From the NCBI GenBank assembly GCA_041493205.1, contig JBGPYM010000014.1, positions 1-26,387 on the forward strand: a stretch of DNA of 26,387 bases, written 5' to 3'. This DNA is from JBGPYM01 sp041493205. GTDB lineage: Bacteria; Bacteroidota; Ignavibacteria; UBA10030; UBA6906. Shown one piece after another: positions 15,993-24,511 of the stretch (position 1 is the stretch's first letter; each line of letters begins with the position of its first letter). A model generated the notes under the pieces. It did no database searches. It was not told the DNA's origin and was given only the letters and a program-made list of their open reading frames with translations. The position numbers and the translations under genes were made by a program.

Positions 15993-16021
15993 TTGGGAAA
16001 AAGGGCATTTTTCAATATATT
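15993..16021 (+). promoter_or_regulatory. Sigma70-like promoter of rqcH
   Basis: TTGGGA (15993-15998) and TATATT (16016-16021) match four and five of six consensus positions and are separated by exactly 17 bp. Transcription would begin near 16027-16029, only about 5-7 nt before the rqcH ATG, predicting an almost leaderless mRNA. This agrees with the lack of any Shine-Dalgarno sequence there. Confidence 0.5.
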
Positions 16022-16033
16022 GTTGATAACGTT

Positions 16034-17695
16034 ATGCTAAGTAATTACTACACATTGCGGTACATTGTTTCCACGCTGGATTCCACCCTGAAGGGAAGAA
16101 GAATCCGGGAGGTTTTTTCGCAGAGGCGGGATGAGCTCGCAGTGGCATTTGAGGAAACCGGCGAGCATCTTATTATCCAGTGCAGGCGTGATGCCTCGAC
16201 GCTTTACCGGGACGACCGCATCGCACGTGCACGGAGAAATACCGCCGACCTTCTCGAAGAAACCGTCGGTGCGACGGTCACGGGTGTTACGGTTCCGGGA
16301 CCGGACCGGGTCGCTCTGATCGGCCTTGATACGGGGTTGCGCATCGCCGTTCTCTGTTTCGGGGCCAGTGCAAACGTCTGCGTTCTCGCGGCGTCCGGCG
16401 AGGTCCTGAGCACGTTCAAGTCCGGGCCCCGCCTCCGCGGGACACACCTGGAGATTGCAGAGGGCGAGCCGTTGTTCGACCTTCTTGCGTTCAGGGCGGC
16501 CGCCGCTGCTCCCGGCCCAGCGACGGCCGGTCCGTTCATCCGGAAGTTGTTCCCCGTGCTGGGAGGGACGCTCACGCAGGAGATTCTGGAGCGTGCCGGT
16601 ATCAGCTCCTCGCGCCCCGTTGCCGGCCTTGACGAAGCCGCGCTCTCCGCAACGGAGGGGGCTCTGCGGTCTGTCCTCACAGATCTTGGCAGGCCTCGGG
16701 CAATTCTTTACATGGACGGGGACGGGGCCCCTCAACTCTTTTCGCTCATACCTTTGCGGCAGGCGGAAGGGCTGACGGAACGGAGATATGATGACGTGCA
16801 CCGTGCGGTGCGGGAATTCATTGCGCGGCGCGATGCATCGGCCGGAGTCCTGAAAGAGAAAAATTCTCTGCTTTCGGCGCTCCGGGCGCGGATTGACAGA
16901 GCGCGCCGCACTGCGGAGGCAATGGACGCCGACGCGCGCGCAGCCGCACGGGTTGCAGAGTACGAGCGATTCGCCGGCGTGCTGATGGCACACCCCGGCG
17001 CGTCCGTTAAAGGTGCGCGGTCGGTCACGCTTGAGGCGGACGGAGACACCCTGACCATTCCGCTGGAGCCTTCCCTTTCGACGGTGCAAAACTCCCAGAA
17101 ATATTTTGAGAAGGCGAAGAAGGCCCGTGCCGCCGTACGTCAGTCGGGGGAGCGCAGGGGTCGGATGGACCGTTTCATCGAACGGGGAACCACCCTGCTC
17201 GAGGCCGCGACGCGTTGCGCCACCAGGGAGGACGTGAAGGGATTCATGGCAGAGCACGGCAGCGAGCTTGAGGAATTCGGCATCGGCAGAAAGAGCGAAG
17301 CACGCAAAGAGCTTCCCTTTCGCATCTTTGTTGTTGAGGGCGGGTTCGAGGTCTGGGCGGGGAAAAGCAGTGCGAACAACGACCTCCTCACTCTCCGGTA
17401 CGCAAAGCCCGACGATCTCTGGTTCCATGCCCGCGGCGCAAGCGGATCGCATGTCGTTCTGAAAACAGGATCGGGCAAAGGGGAGCCGGGCAAGAAGGCG
17501 CGTGAACAGGCCGCGGGGATTGCGGCCTACTACAGCAAAATGAAAAATTCGGGAATGGTCCCCATCGCAATGACGCAGCGGCGCTATGTACGGAAGCCGA
17601 AAGGGGCGCCCCCCGGCACGGTCGTCATTGAGCGGGAAAAAGTCATTTTCGCCAAACCTGCCCTGCCGGCGGCGGAACCAGAAACAGTCTCGTGA
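16034..17695 (+). CDS. rqcH: Rqc2 homologue RqcH (NFACT protein)
   Basis: Ribosome-associated quality-control factor that binds stalled 50S-peptidyl-tRNA complexes and, in the B. subtilis homologue, recruits tRNA-Ala to add C-terminal alanine tails. It has 553 residues. The NFACT-N domain (1-about 265) is divergent but keeps Asp91-Arg92 in PGPDRVALIG, matching the DR motif needed for tailing. The middle part (about 270-425) is helical with the family segment IPLEPSLSTVQNSQKYFEKAKK (342-363, ending in KYFEKAKK). The NFACT-R domain (about 428-541) has DLWFHARGASGSHVVL. The old family name is fibronectin-binding protein. The ATG lacks a ribosome site and lies just after a promoter-like sequence. 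A helix-rich middle with no frameshift suggests a working gene. Confidence 0.9.
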   Translation: MLSNYYTLRYIVSTLDSTLKGRRIREVFSQRRDELAVAFEETGEHLIIQCRRDASTLYRDDRIARARRNTADLLEETVGATVTGVTVPGPDRVALIGLDTGLRIAVLCFGASANVCVLAASGEVLSTFKSGPRLRGTHLEIAEGEPLFDLLAFRAAAAAPGPATAGPFIRKLFPVLGGTLTQEILERAGISSSRPVAGLDEAALSATEGALRSVLTDLGRPRAILYMDGDGAPQLFSLIPLRQAEGLTERRYDDVHRAVREFIARRDASAGVLKEKNSLLSALRARIDRARRTAEAMDADARAAARVAEYERFAGVLMAHPGASVKGARSVTLEADGDTLTIPLEPSLSTVQNSQKYFEKAKKARAAVRQSGERRGRMDRFIERGTTLLEAATRCATREDVKGFMAEHGSELEEFGIGRKSEARKELPFRIFVVEGGFEVWAGKSSANNDLLTLRYAKPDDLWFHARGASGSHVVLKTGSGKGEPGKKAREQAAGIAAYYSKMKNSGMVPIAMTQRRYVRKPKGAPPGTVVIEREKVIFAKPALPAAEPETVS

Positions 17696-17702
17696 GGCCA
17701 GG

Positions 17703-18647
17703 ATGAAATTTGCGGTTATCGGTGCAGGCGGCGTCGGGGGATACTTCGGGGCGAGGCTGGTCGAAGCCGGTGAAGACGTGATGTTCATTGCACGCGGCGC
17801 TCACCGCGAGGCCATGCGGACGACGGGATTGCGCGTTGTCTCCACGGAGGGAACAGTGACGGTGCCACCCTCCCGGTGCGCCGACAGCCCCGCCGCGATC
17901 GGGCCGGTTGACGTGGTGCTGTTTTGCGTCAAGTCCTATGATACAGACACAACCGCCACGATGCTCGCCCCTCTCCTGCGTCCCGACACGGTCATCATCA
18001 GCCTGCAGAACGGCGTGGACAACGAAGAACGGATTCTCGCACGCAGCGGCACGGGCATGGTGTTTGGCGGTGTCGCGTACATCTATTCCACGATCACCCG
18101 GCCTGGCGAAATCACGGAGACCGGCGGTCCGAAGAAGATCATCTTCGGCCCTTTCGCCGGGACACCCGACACCCACCGGCAGCGCGCCGCGGCCATTCTG
18201 GAGTCGTTCCGCGCTGCGGGCATCAGTGCGGAAATTGCGGCAGACATCACCACGGCGCTCTGGAAGAAGTTCATCTTCATCACCGGCGCTGCCGGCGTCA
18301 CCGCGCTCACGAGGCTCACCCTGGGAGAAATTCTTGCCGTTGATGCGAGCCGCACGCTGCTCCTCGACGCCATGACGGAAACCTCCACAGTGGCGCAGGC
18401 CCGGGGGATTCCGATCGAGGAGGGATTTCTCCACGGCGTGTTTGCAACCCTCCGCCGATTCGACAACAACACGCGTTCCTCGCTCTATCACGATCTCGCA
18501 CACGGCAAGCCGATGGAGATCGAGGCACTCGCCGGTACGGTCGTTCGCTTTGGCGCCGCCCTCGGTATCCCCACGCCCGTGCACAAAACGATCTACGCAG
18601 CGCTTCTTCCCTATCATCTCAAACATATGCAGGCCGCCCCGCGATGA
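17703..18647 (+). CDS. panE: 2-dehydropantoate 2-reductase (ketopantoate reductase)
   Basis: NADPH-dependent reduction of ketopantoate to pantoate in pantothenate and coenzyme A synthesis, 314 residues. The Rossmann motif is VIGAGGVGGYFG (5-16). Other signatures are FCVKSYDTD, LQNGVDNE and the C-terminal-domain lysine in ALWKKFIF, a likely substrate-binding catalytic residue. The start ATG is preceded by GAGG about 5 nt upstream and lies 7 nt after the rqcH stop, so longer in-frame extensions into rqcH are rejected. The stop overlaps the next gene as ATGA. Paralogues of this family reduce other 2-oxo acids, so the exact substrate is probable rather than proven; coaBC on the other strand nearby fits pantothenate use. 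Confidence 0.88.
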   Translation: MKFAVIGAGGVGGYFGARLVEAGEDVMFIARGAHREAMRTTGLRVVSTEGTVTVPPSRCADSPAAIGPVDVVLFCVKSYDTDTTATMLAPLLRPDTVIISLQNGVDNEERILARSGTGMVFGGVAYIYSTITRPGEITETGGPKKIIFGPFAGTPDTHRQRAAAILESFRAAGISAEIAADITTALWKKFIFITGAAGVTALTRLTLGEILAVDASRTLLLDAMTETSTVAQARGIPIEEGFLHGVFATLRRFDNNTRSSLYHDLAHGKPMEIEALAGTVVRFGAALGIPTPVHKTIYAALLPYHLKHMQAAPR

Positions 18648-19900
18648 AGAAAAAAACGCACCGCCGCCCGGGAGCAGCGCCTGCTCCGGAGTCCATGTCT
18701 CTCGCCACCAGGGCCATCCACGGAAGAAAGCTGTATGCATATCAGGGTCCCGTGGCGACGCCCATTGTCCAGACCAGCACATACCGGTTCACGGATTCCG
18801 CCGACGCGATGCGCTACGCCCGGGGGGACCCCGATGTGTATGTCTACACCCGCTATCACAACCCCACGGTGACAGAAACACAGGAACGCCTCGCGCTGAT
18901 GATGGGCGCGGAGAAAGCGCTCCTCTTTTCCTCCGGCATGGCGGCGATTACGTCCGCGATCCTCTCCGTCGTCAAACAGGGGGACGAAATCATCAGTACG
19001 CCCGCGCTCTACGGCGGCACATACCGCTTTTTCCGCGACATCCTTCCGCGTCACGGGATCACTGTCCGGTACGTTTCCCCCGACGCCCTGCCCACACTGG
19101 AACGACGCATCAGCCGGAAGACAACGCTCGTCTATACCGAGACACCGACAAACCCGACCCTTGGGATCGTCGATTTAGAAGCGCTGGTCCGCCATGCGCG
19201 TGCCGGAGCCCGGCGCGCCCGTGCGCACATCGTGACCATGGTGGACAATACGTTCGCCACCTCGCTGAATCAGGATCCCTTCCATTTCGGCGCTGATGTC
19301 GTTGTAGAAAGCGCGACCAAGTATCTCGGGGGACATGCGGACGTCATGGCGGGTGTTGTCGCCGGCACGCGCGCATTTGTCTCAGGCGCTCACACGCAGT
19401 TGAAGTACTACGGCGGGTGTGCCGATCCGTTTGCCGCGTACCTGCTTCTGCGGAGTCTCACGACTTTTGAATTGAGGGTCCGCCGTCAGAATGCAAACGC
19501 GATGGCGCTGGCAACGTACCTCGAGGGGCATTCTCATGTGCGGCGCGTTCTGTATCCGGGGCTTCCGTCGCATCCGGGTCACGCCATTGCGCGCCGGCAG
19601 ATGCGGGGGGCGGGCGACAGCAGTTACGGAGGCATGGTGACGATCGAAGTGCCCGGCGGTGCCGCAGGCGCAGTGCGCGTGTGCGATGCCCTCCGCGTGG
19701 CCATCAATGCCATGTCACTCGGCGGGGTCGAATCTCTTGTCAGCATCCCCGTCTATTCATCGCACGTCCACATGACGGCACGGGAGCTGGCGCGTCACGG
19801 CGTCAGCCCCGGCATGATCCGCATCTCGGTCGGCATCGAGGGCATTGACGATCTTCGCAACGACTTCGACAGAGCGCTCCGTTCGTCGTTCGATTCTTGA
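18644..19900 (+). CDS. Cys/Met metabolism PLP-dependent enzyme
   Basis: Trans-sulfuration enzyme of the cystathionine gamma-synthase, methionine gamma-lyase and O-acylhomoserine sulfhydrylase family, 418 residues. The PLP lysine is Lys226 in ESATKYLGGHADV. Asp201 in MVDNTFAT would contact the pyridine nitrogen. The neighbouring-subunit phosphate motif YTRYHNPT (68-75) and the FSSGMAAI loop (95-102) are intact. A basic, Pro-rich N-terminal extension of about 18 residues precedes the conserved part. The specific reaction cannot be settled from sequence; synthase, lyase and sulfhydrylase members share these motifs. The ATGA overlap with panE implies co-translation, though no metabolic link beyond amino-acid and cofactor supply is evident. 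Confidence 0.9.
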   Translation: MKKKTHRRPGAAPAPESMSLATRAIHGRKLYAYQGPVATPIVQTSTYRFTDSADAMRYARGDPDVYVYTRYHNPTVTETQERLALMMGAEKALLFSSGMAAITSAILSVVKQGDEIISTPALYGGTYRFFRDILPRHGITVRYVSPDALPTLERRISRKTTLVYTETPTNPTLGIVDLEALVRHARAGARRARAHIVTMVDNTFATSLNQDPFHFGADVVVESATKYLGGHADVMAGVVAGTRAFVSGAHTQLKYYGGCADPFAAYLLLRSLTTFELRVRRQNANAMALATYLEGHSHVRRVLYPGLPSHPGHAIARRQMRGAGDSSYGGMVTIEVPGGAAGAVRVCDALRVAINAMSLGGVESLVSIPVYSSHVHMTARELARHGVSPGMIRISVGIEGIDDLRNDFDRALRSSFDS

Positions 19901-19925
19901 TTCTCGGGCACCGTTTACGTATCAT
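19897..19925 (+). promoter_or_regulatory. Sigma70-like promoter of the PPIase operon
   Basis: TTGATT (19897-19902) and TATCAT (19920-19925) match four and five of six consensus positions with exactly 17 bp between them. The -35 overlaps the stop codon of the PLP-enzyme gene. The transcript would start near 19932 and have a leader of about 50 nt before the GTG at 19981. Confidence 0.5.
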
Positions 19926-19980
19926 AGTAGGCTGTAAATCCCACGATTCCCGCCATTTACTCCACTTTCGGAGACAGAGA

Positions 19981-22353
19981 GTGCGTATGCGTTTCTACCC
20001 CAGGATGAAGTCCGTTGTGCCGGCCGTTGCGATCAGTTTTGTACTGGCGCTTCTCGCCGGCTGTTCCCCCGCGGAACACGCGATGGTTGTTGCCACCGTG
20101 GGGAGCGGATCGATCACGCTCCCGGAATACGAAGCACAATACCTGAAGACGCTCGGAAGCCGTGAGGCCGGAACGGCGACCAGCATTGAGGATCGTCAGA
20201 AATTCCTGGAGCTGCTCGTGAAGTACCGGCTGAAACTCGCAGACGCGTACAGTACGGGACTGGAGAAAAAGCCCGAGGTCATCAATGAACTCGAGTCGTA
20301 CAAAGGGAGTCTCGCGCAATCCTATCTGACGGAGCGCGAGGTCGTGGCCCCCGGTGTGCGTCAGCTGTTCGCCCGACGGAACGAAGAGATCCGTGCAAGC
20401 CATATCCTCCTGACGCTGAGCCCGGACGCCTCCCCCACCGACTCGGCGCTTGCCACCATGAAAGCACACCAGGTACTTGCGCAGCTCAAAGCAGGAAAGG
20501 ATTTCGGCGATGTCGCGGTGGAATTTTCACAGGACCCTTCGGTCAAGCAAAACAGGGGAGATCTATATTACTTCACAGCCGGCCAGCTCGTAGCGCCGTT
20601 TGAGGATGCGGCCTTCCAGATGAAACCCGGCGAGATCACTCCGACGCCGGTGCGCACACAGTTCGGACTTCACATCATCAAAGTGATTGACCGCAAGATG
20701 TCCCGGGGAGAAGTGAAGGCGAGTCACATCATGGTGCGGTTTCCCGGCCAGACGCCGTCTCCCGAGGACACGCTGAAGGCGTACAACAGGATTGTCGTCC
20801 TCCGGGACAGTCTTCGGGCGGGCGTTGATTTTGCCTCCCTCGCACAGCGCCATTCGGAAGATCCGGGTTCAGCCGCCAAGGGTGGCGACCTCGGATTTTT
20901 CAGCCGGAGGCGCTGGGTGCAGCCATTCGACGAAGTCGCCATGATGCTCGCGCCCGGCGAGCTTTCAGGAATCGTGCGCACCGTATACGGGTACCATCTC
21001 ATCAAGTGCATGGAGGTGCGCCCGCCGAAAACGTTTGAAGAGGCAAAAGCGGATTTGCAGCCCCTGTATCAACAGCTTCGTTTCCAGGCCGACTACGCGC
21101 AATATCTGATCGGGGTGCGGCGCCAGGTGGGGTATGCCCAGAACGACAGCACCCTTGTCCGGTTCATCGCTTCCCTTGACTCCACCATGACTCTCCGCGA
21201 CAGCGCATGGTCGGCACGCGTGCCGCCCGCCGTACGCCGGATGCCGCTGTATACCGTCCGGGGAATTTCGTTCTCCGTGGACAGCATTATCACGCTGATC
21301 GGTTACCGTCCCGACCTCCGTACCACGCCGCTGCAAAACGCGCCGCTGCGAGCGGCGCTGGACAAGATTGCGGAACAGCTTGTGTACGCGGCAAAGGCGG
21401 ATCTGCTGCAGAAGGAATATCCGGACTTTGCGGATCTGCTGAAAGAGTACCGCGAGGGAATACTCCTGTATCAGGTGGAGCAGGACAATGTCTGGAACCG
21501 CATCGTGCTGAGCGACTCCATTCTTCAGCTCTATTTCAACGCAAACAGGTCCAGGTTTACCTGGCCTGACCGGCTCAACTTCACGGTGATCCGCGCTTCG
21601 ACGGATTCCCTTGCCAGGCTCCTTCATGGAATCCTTGCCTCGGGGAAGAGTATGGAACAGGTTGCCGCTGAGGATTCGGTGCGGATGGCGGCTCCCACCG
21701 CCCTCCGTGTGCACTATGCCGGGTCGTCAACGTCGATTGACGCACGGGCGCGGGCCTCGTTCGCTGCAATGATTGCGGAAATGAAACGTGACCGGGCCCT
21801 CCGCCTGTCGTTGAATGTGCATCCGGACACCACCGTGTCCGCGGCCCAGAACATGAAGCGTGCACGGGCCCGGCTCGCATCCGCATTTTCGTATCTCACG
21901 AAAACACAGAAGCTGGACCCGTCGTGCATCCTCCAGGCGACGGTGCCGCTTCCCCCGCAGCGGCAGGCAGACGCCGCTCCGGGGACGGATTCGCTTGCAG
22001 AGAGCCTCGATGTGTACCTCAGTGGTCTCACGCCTCTGGTCTGGGGGAAGACGGAGACCCAGGTCCTGCCGGCGGCAACTGATGAGCGCAGCGTCAAGGC
22101 GGATTCCCTTCAACCGGGAAACATTTCGCAGCCGTTCCTGTACAATAATGCATATCTCATTGTCCGTCTCAACCGGCGCGAAAAGGCCCGTGAAAAGACG
22201 TTTGCAGAAGCGGGCGCAGAACTTTCGAGTGCCTACCAGGACTACGAGTCCAAGCGGCTCGAAAATGAGTGGACCACCCGTCTCCGGAAGCGATTTCCCG
22301 TCGTCGAGAACCAGGCGGCGCTCCGGAGCGCTTTCCCCCCTGCCGCACACTGA
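19981..22353 (+). CDS. Lipoprotein with two parvulin-type PPIase domains
   Basis: Periplasmic peptidyl-prolyl isomerase/chaperone of the PrsA/SurA type, 790 residues. The signal ends in LALLAGC, a good lipobox, making Cys28 the likely lipidated residue. Two rotamase domains follow: about 135-240 (RASHILL to FGLHIIKV) and about 243-346 (KASHIMV, the GGDLGFF loop and GYHLIKC). The remaining 440 residues have no recognised domain but read as helical, chaperone-like sequence. GGAG at 19970-19973 lies 7 nt before the GTG at 19981, which is preferred; the ATG at 19987 has a 13-nt spacer. It leads a run of three related genes and probably assists outer-membrane protein folding. Confidence 0.88.
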   Translation: MRMRFYPRMKSVVPAVAISFVLALLAGCSPAEHAMVVATVGSGSITLPEYEAQYLKTLGSREAGTATSIEDRQKFLELLVKYRLKLADAYSTGLEKKPEVINELESYKGSLAQSYLTEREVVAPGVRQLFARRNEEIRASHILLTLSPDASPTDSALATMKAHQVLAQLKAGKDFGDVAVEFSQDPSVKQNRGDLYYFTAGQLVAPFEDAAFQMKPGEITPTPVRTQFGLHIIKVIDRKMSRGEVKASHIMVRFPGQTPSPEDTLKAYNRIVVLRDSLRAGVDFASLAQRHSEDPGSAAKGGDLGFFSRRRWVQPFDEVAMMLAPGELSGIVRTVYGYHLIKCMEVRPPKTFEEAKADLQPLYQQLRFQADYAQYLIGVRRQVGYAQNDSTLVRFIASLDSTMTLRDSAWSARVPPAVRRMPLYTVRGISFSVDSIITLIGYRPDLRTTPLQNAPLRAALDKIAEQLVYAAKADLLQKEYPDFADLLKEYREGILLYQVEQDNVWNRIVLSDSILQLYFNANRSRFTWPDRLNFTVIRASTDSLARLLHGILASGKSMEQVAAEDSVRMAAPTALRVHYAGSSTSIDARARASFAAMIAEMKRDRALRLSLNVHPDTTVSAAQNMKRARARLASAFSYLTKTQKLDPSCILQATVPLPPQRQADAAPGTDSLAESLDVYLSGLTPLVWGKTETQVLPAATDERSVKADSLQPGNISQPFLYNNAYLIVRLNRREKAREKTFAEAGAELSSAYQDYESKRLENEWTTRLRKRFPVVENQAALRSAFPPAAH

Positions 22354-22354
22354 C

Positions 22355-23218
22355 ATGGCGCGGGCACGGCTACTCTGCTGCTTCCTGGTCCCCGCCCTTG
22401 CGGCGATCGGGGGGTGCGGCCGTGAAACACCCGCGCGTGGCATTGTGGCGCGCGTGGGCAACGTCGGGCTTACCCGCGAAGATCTTGCCCATGCAGGCGA
22501 TTCCCTGGGGATTCCGCGCAGCGCCTCCCGCGCATTTGTCGACGAGTGGGTGGTGTCCGAGCTTCTCTACCAGGAGGCGCAACGCCGGGGTCTGGCAGAC
22601 GATACCCCGGTGCTTCGGCGGCTCGAAGAGGCACGGAAACGATTTGCCATCGACGCATTGCTGGAGCGGGAGATTTACGGCACGAGCGGCGAGGGGGTGA
22701 GCGATGAATCCGTTGCGGCATACTTTAAGGCGAATGCATCGATGTTCACGCTGAAAGAGGATGTCGCGCGCCTCAGCTACATGCTCTTTGCGGAGCGTGA
22801 CGCCGCGAATCTTTTTCGCACGAAGGTCCTGCGCGGAACATTATGGGATGATGCGGTACGCCAGATCCGGAGCGATTCCGTCAACGCCCGCACACTCCGC
22901 GGCTCGGCCCGCGCACAATATTTTACCCAGGCAACGCTGTACCCGGACGAGCTCTGGAAGCTGACCCGGACCCTGGCAGGGGAAGAAGTGTCGTTTGTCG
23001 TCAAGGCTGCGGCGGGGTATTATGTGATGATGGTGCACTCCATGCGCCACACCGGCGATGCGCCGGAGTTCGACTACGTGAAGAACGACGTGCGCGACCG
23101 CATGCTCATCGGCCAACGCCGGGCTCTGTACGAAAAGTTTGTAGCGGATCTGCGCGCACGCCATACGGTGGAGGTCACGCTCGGCGAAGCCGACACCATG
23201 ACCTCCTCCGGCGAATAG
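22355..23218 (+). CDS. SurA-like lipoprotein lacking a clear rotamase core
   Basis: Lipoprotein of 287 residues; LAAIGGC is a good lipobox with Cys21 as the likely lipid site. An N-terminal SurA/PrsA-like helical part (about 30-120) includes VDEWVVSELLYQEAQRRG. The next section keeps the outline of a parvulin domain (ARLSYMLF to GYYVMMVHSM) but lacks the usual HIL strand and the GGDLG loop. It therefore probably acts as a chaperone or scaffold rather than an isomerase. The ATG begins 1 nt after the previous stop; the frame is open far upstream but that overlaps the preceding gene in another frame. It is flanked by two true PPIase genes. Confidence 0.8.
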   Translation: MARARLLCCFLVPALAAIGGCGRETPARGIVARVGNVGLTREDLAHAGDSLGIPRSASRAFVDEWVVSELLYQEAQRRGLADDTPVLRRLEEARKRFAIDALLEREIYGTSGEGVSDESVAAYFKANASMFTLKEDVARLSYMLFAERDAANLFRTKVLRGTLWDDAVRQIRSDSVNARTLRGSARAQYFTQATLYPDELWKLTRTLAGEEVSFVVKAAAGYYVMMVHSMRHTGDAPEFDYVKNDVRDRMLIGQRRALYEKFVADLRARHTVEVTLGEADTMTSSGE

Positions 23219-23227
23219 TCATCGATG

Positions 23228-23231
23228 AGGA
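23228..23231 (+). promoter_or_regulatory. Ribosome binding site deciding the third PPIase start
   Basis: GAGG with an 8-nt spacer to the ATG at 23240. The alternative ATG at 23225 has no comparable upstream site, so the shorter protein, which begins directly with a signal peptide, is preferred. Confidence 0.45.
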
Positions 23232-23239
23232 CATTTGGC

Positions 23240-24511
23240 ATGAGAACCACGAAGATCCTGGCGGCACTTCTGCTGTTCGCTGCGGCAGGCTCCCGGGGCC
23301 AGACGCTCGACCGCATTGTCGGCGTTGTGGACAATGATCTCATCCTCGAATCGGAGTTGAACGCGTCCGTTCAGTTCTACATCCTGAACAACAAGGTCGA
23401 CCCCAACACTCCCGGACTGCGCGCCCAGGTGCTGCAGACGCTCATCAACGAGAAGCTCATCGTTGCCAAAGCGATCGAGGACAGCATCACCGTCACGGAC
23501 GAGGAAGTCCAGCAGCAGCTTGAGCAGGCAATCCAGGCACGGGTCCAGCAATTCGGGTCCGAGGCGCGGCTCGAAGAAATGTACGGCATGCCGATCACCC
23601 GCATCAAACGTGAGTTCCGTGACGAGATGCGAAAGAATCTTCTCGCGCAGAAGCTGCAGCAGGAACGTTTCGGCAGCGCCACGATCGGCCGGTTCGAAGT
23701 GGAGGAATTTTACAAGACATTCAGGGACAGTCTCCCCCACGTGCCCGAAGAACTCGAGCTCTCTGATATTGCCATCGGCCCGAAATTCAACGAGCGGGAA
23801 AAGGCGGCAACGCGCGCCCTCCTGCTGGCCCTTCTCGACAGTCTGAAGCAGGGCACCGACTTCGCCGATCTCGCCCGACGTCACTCCCAGGACCCGGGGT
23901 CCGCCCCTCAGGGTGGCGATCTCGGATTCGTACGGCGCGGTCAATTCGTGAAGGAATTCGAAACCGCGGTGTTCGCTCTCCGGGAGGGACAGGTGTCCGA
24001 CGTCGTGGAGACCGAGCACGGGCTGCACATCATTCAGCTGATGGAGCGTCGCGGTGATGCGGTGCGTGCCCGGCACATTCTCGTCCGCATTCAGCGGACC
24101 AAAGAGAGCGACGACCTGGTAGTGCAGCTTCTGGATTCGCTGCGGCTGCGGGCAATCAACGGCGAGAGCTTCGCAGAACTCGCACGGAAATACTCCGAGG
24201 GGAAGGAAAATGTCGTCGGGGGAAACCTCGGCAGCGTTGAGATCGATCAGATCAACAAGGACTTCCAGCCCGCGCTCGCGAACCTGCATGGCGGAGAGGT
24301 CAGCACCCCCGTAAAAATCCCCGAGGGGAACGGTTATAAATTCCACATTCTCTGGGTGCGCAAACGGACGCCCGCGCATGCAATGACCCTCGAACAGGAT
24401 TATCCGAAGGTGGAGGCAATCGCGCTGAACTACAAACGAACCAAGGACTACCAGGCCTGGATTGAGGATCTGAAGAGCAAGATTTACTGGCAGACGCGAC
24501 TGACGCCATGA
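23240..24511 (+). CDS. SurA-type periplasmic peptidyl-prolyl isomerase
   Basis: Periplasmic folding factor for outer-membrane proteins, 423 residues, close to E. coli SurA in length and plan. A signal peptide (about 1-21, KILAALLLFAAAGSRG) is followed by the SurA N-domain (DRIVGVVDNDLILESEL). Two parvulin domains follow at about 170-272 and 275-373. The first has HSQDPGSAPQGGDLGFV and HGLHIIQL but Asp instead of the usual His in LSDIAI. The second has ARHILV but GGNLG in place of GGDLG. So each domain has lost a different conserved element. The stop overlaps the MoxR start as ATGA. An ATG at 23225 would add five residues. Confidence in the family is high; which domain is active is uncertain. 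Confidence 0.92.
   Translation: MRTTKILAALLLFAAAGSRGQTLDRIVGVVDNDLILESELNASVQFYILNNKVDPNTPGLRAQVLQTLINEKLIVAKAIEDSITVTDEEVQQQLEQAIQARVQQFGSEARLEEMYGMPITRIKREFRDEMRKNLLAQKLQQERFGSATIGRFEVEEFYKTFRDSLPHVPEELELSDIAIGPKFNEREKAATRALLLALLDSLKQGTDFADLARRHSQDPGSAPQGGDLGFVRRGQFVKEFETAVFALREGQVSDVVETEHGLHIIQLMERRGDAVRARHILVRIQRTKESDDLVVQLLDSLRLRAINGESFAELARKYSEGKENVVGGNLGSVEIDQINKDFQPALANLHGGEVSTPVKIPEGNGYKFHILWVRKRTPAHAMTLEQDYPKVEAIALNYKRTKDYQAWIEDLKSKIYWQTRLTP

Larger units (their letters stand above)
15868..16033. promoter_or_regulatory. Divergent yicC/rqcH intergenic region with nested palindromes
   Basis: This 166-bp region must hold the promoters for two opposite operons. It contains a perfect inverted repeat TCGAAA-C-TTTCGA (15927-15939) set inside a second pair of arms, GGGGTG (15912-15917) and CACCCC (15950-15955); the two centres differ by half a base. 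To the right are DnaA-box-like sequences and an A/T-rich stretch (about 15998-16032). The inner palindrome could be an operator for a dimeric repressor or activator; the whole could form one extended stem. Confidence 0.55.

Noticed and set aside
15868..16033. Calling this gap the chromosomal replication origin
   Set aside because: Only imperfect DnaA boxes are present and no dnaA, dnaN, rpmH or parAB gene is nearby; kept as a lead, not a call.
16037..17788. 583-codon open frame on the minus strand opposite rqcH
   Set aside because: It mirrors a convincing rqcH gene, has no recognisable domain, and is rich in Arg/Pro/Cys as expected from antisense reading of GC-rich codons.
21860..22354. N-terminal extension of the second SurA-like gene
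   Set aside because: It lies within the preceding gene in another frame; the lipoprotein signal begins at 22355.
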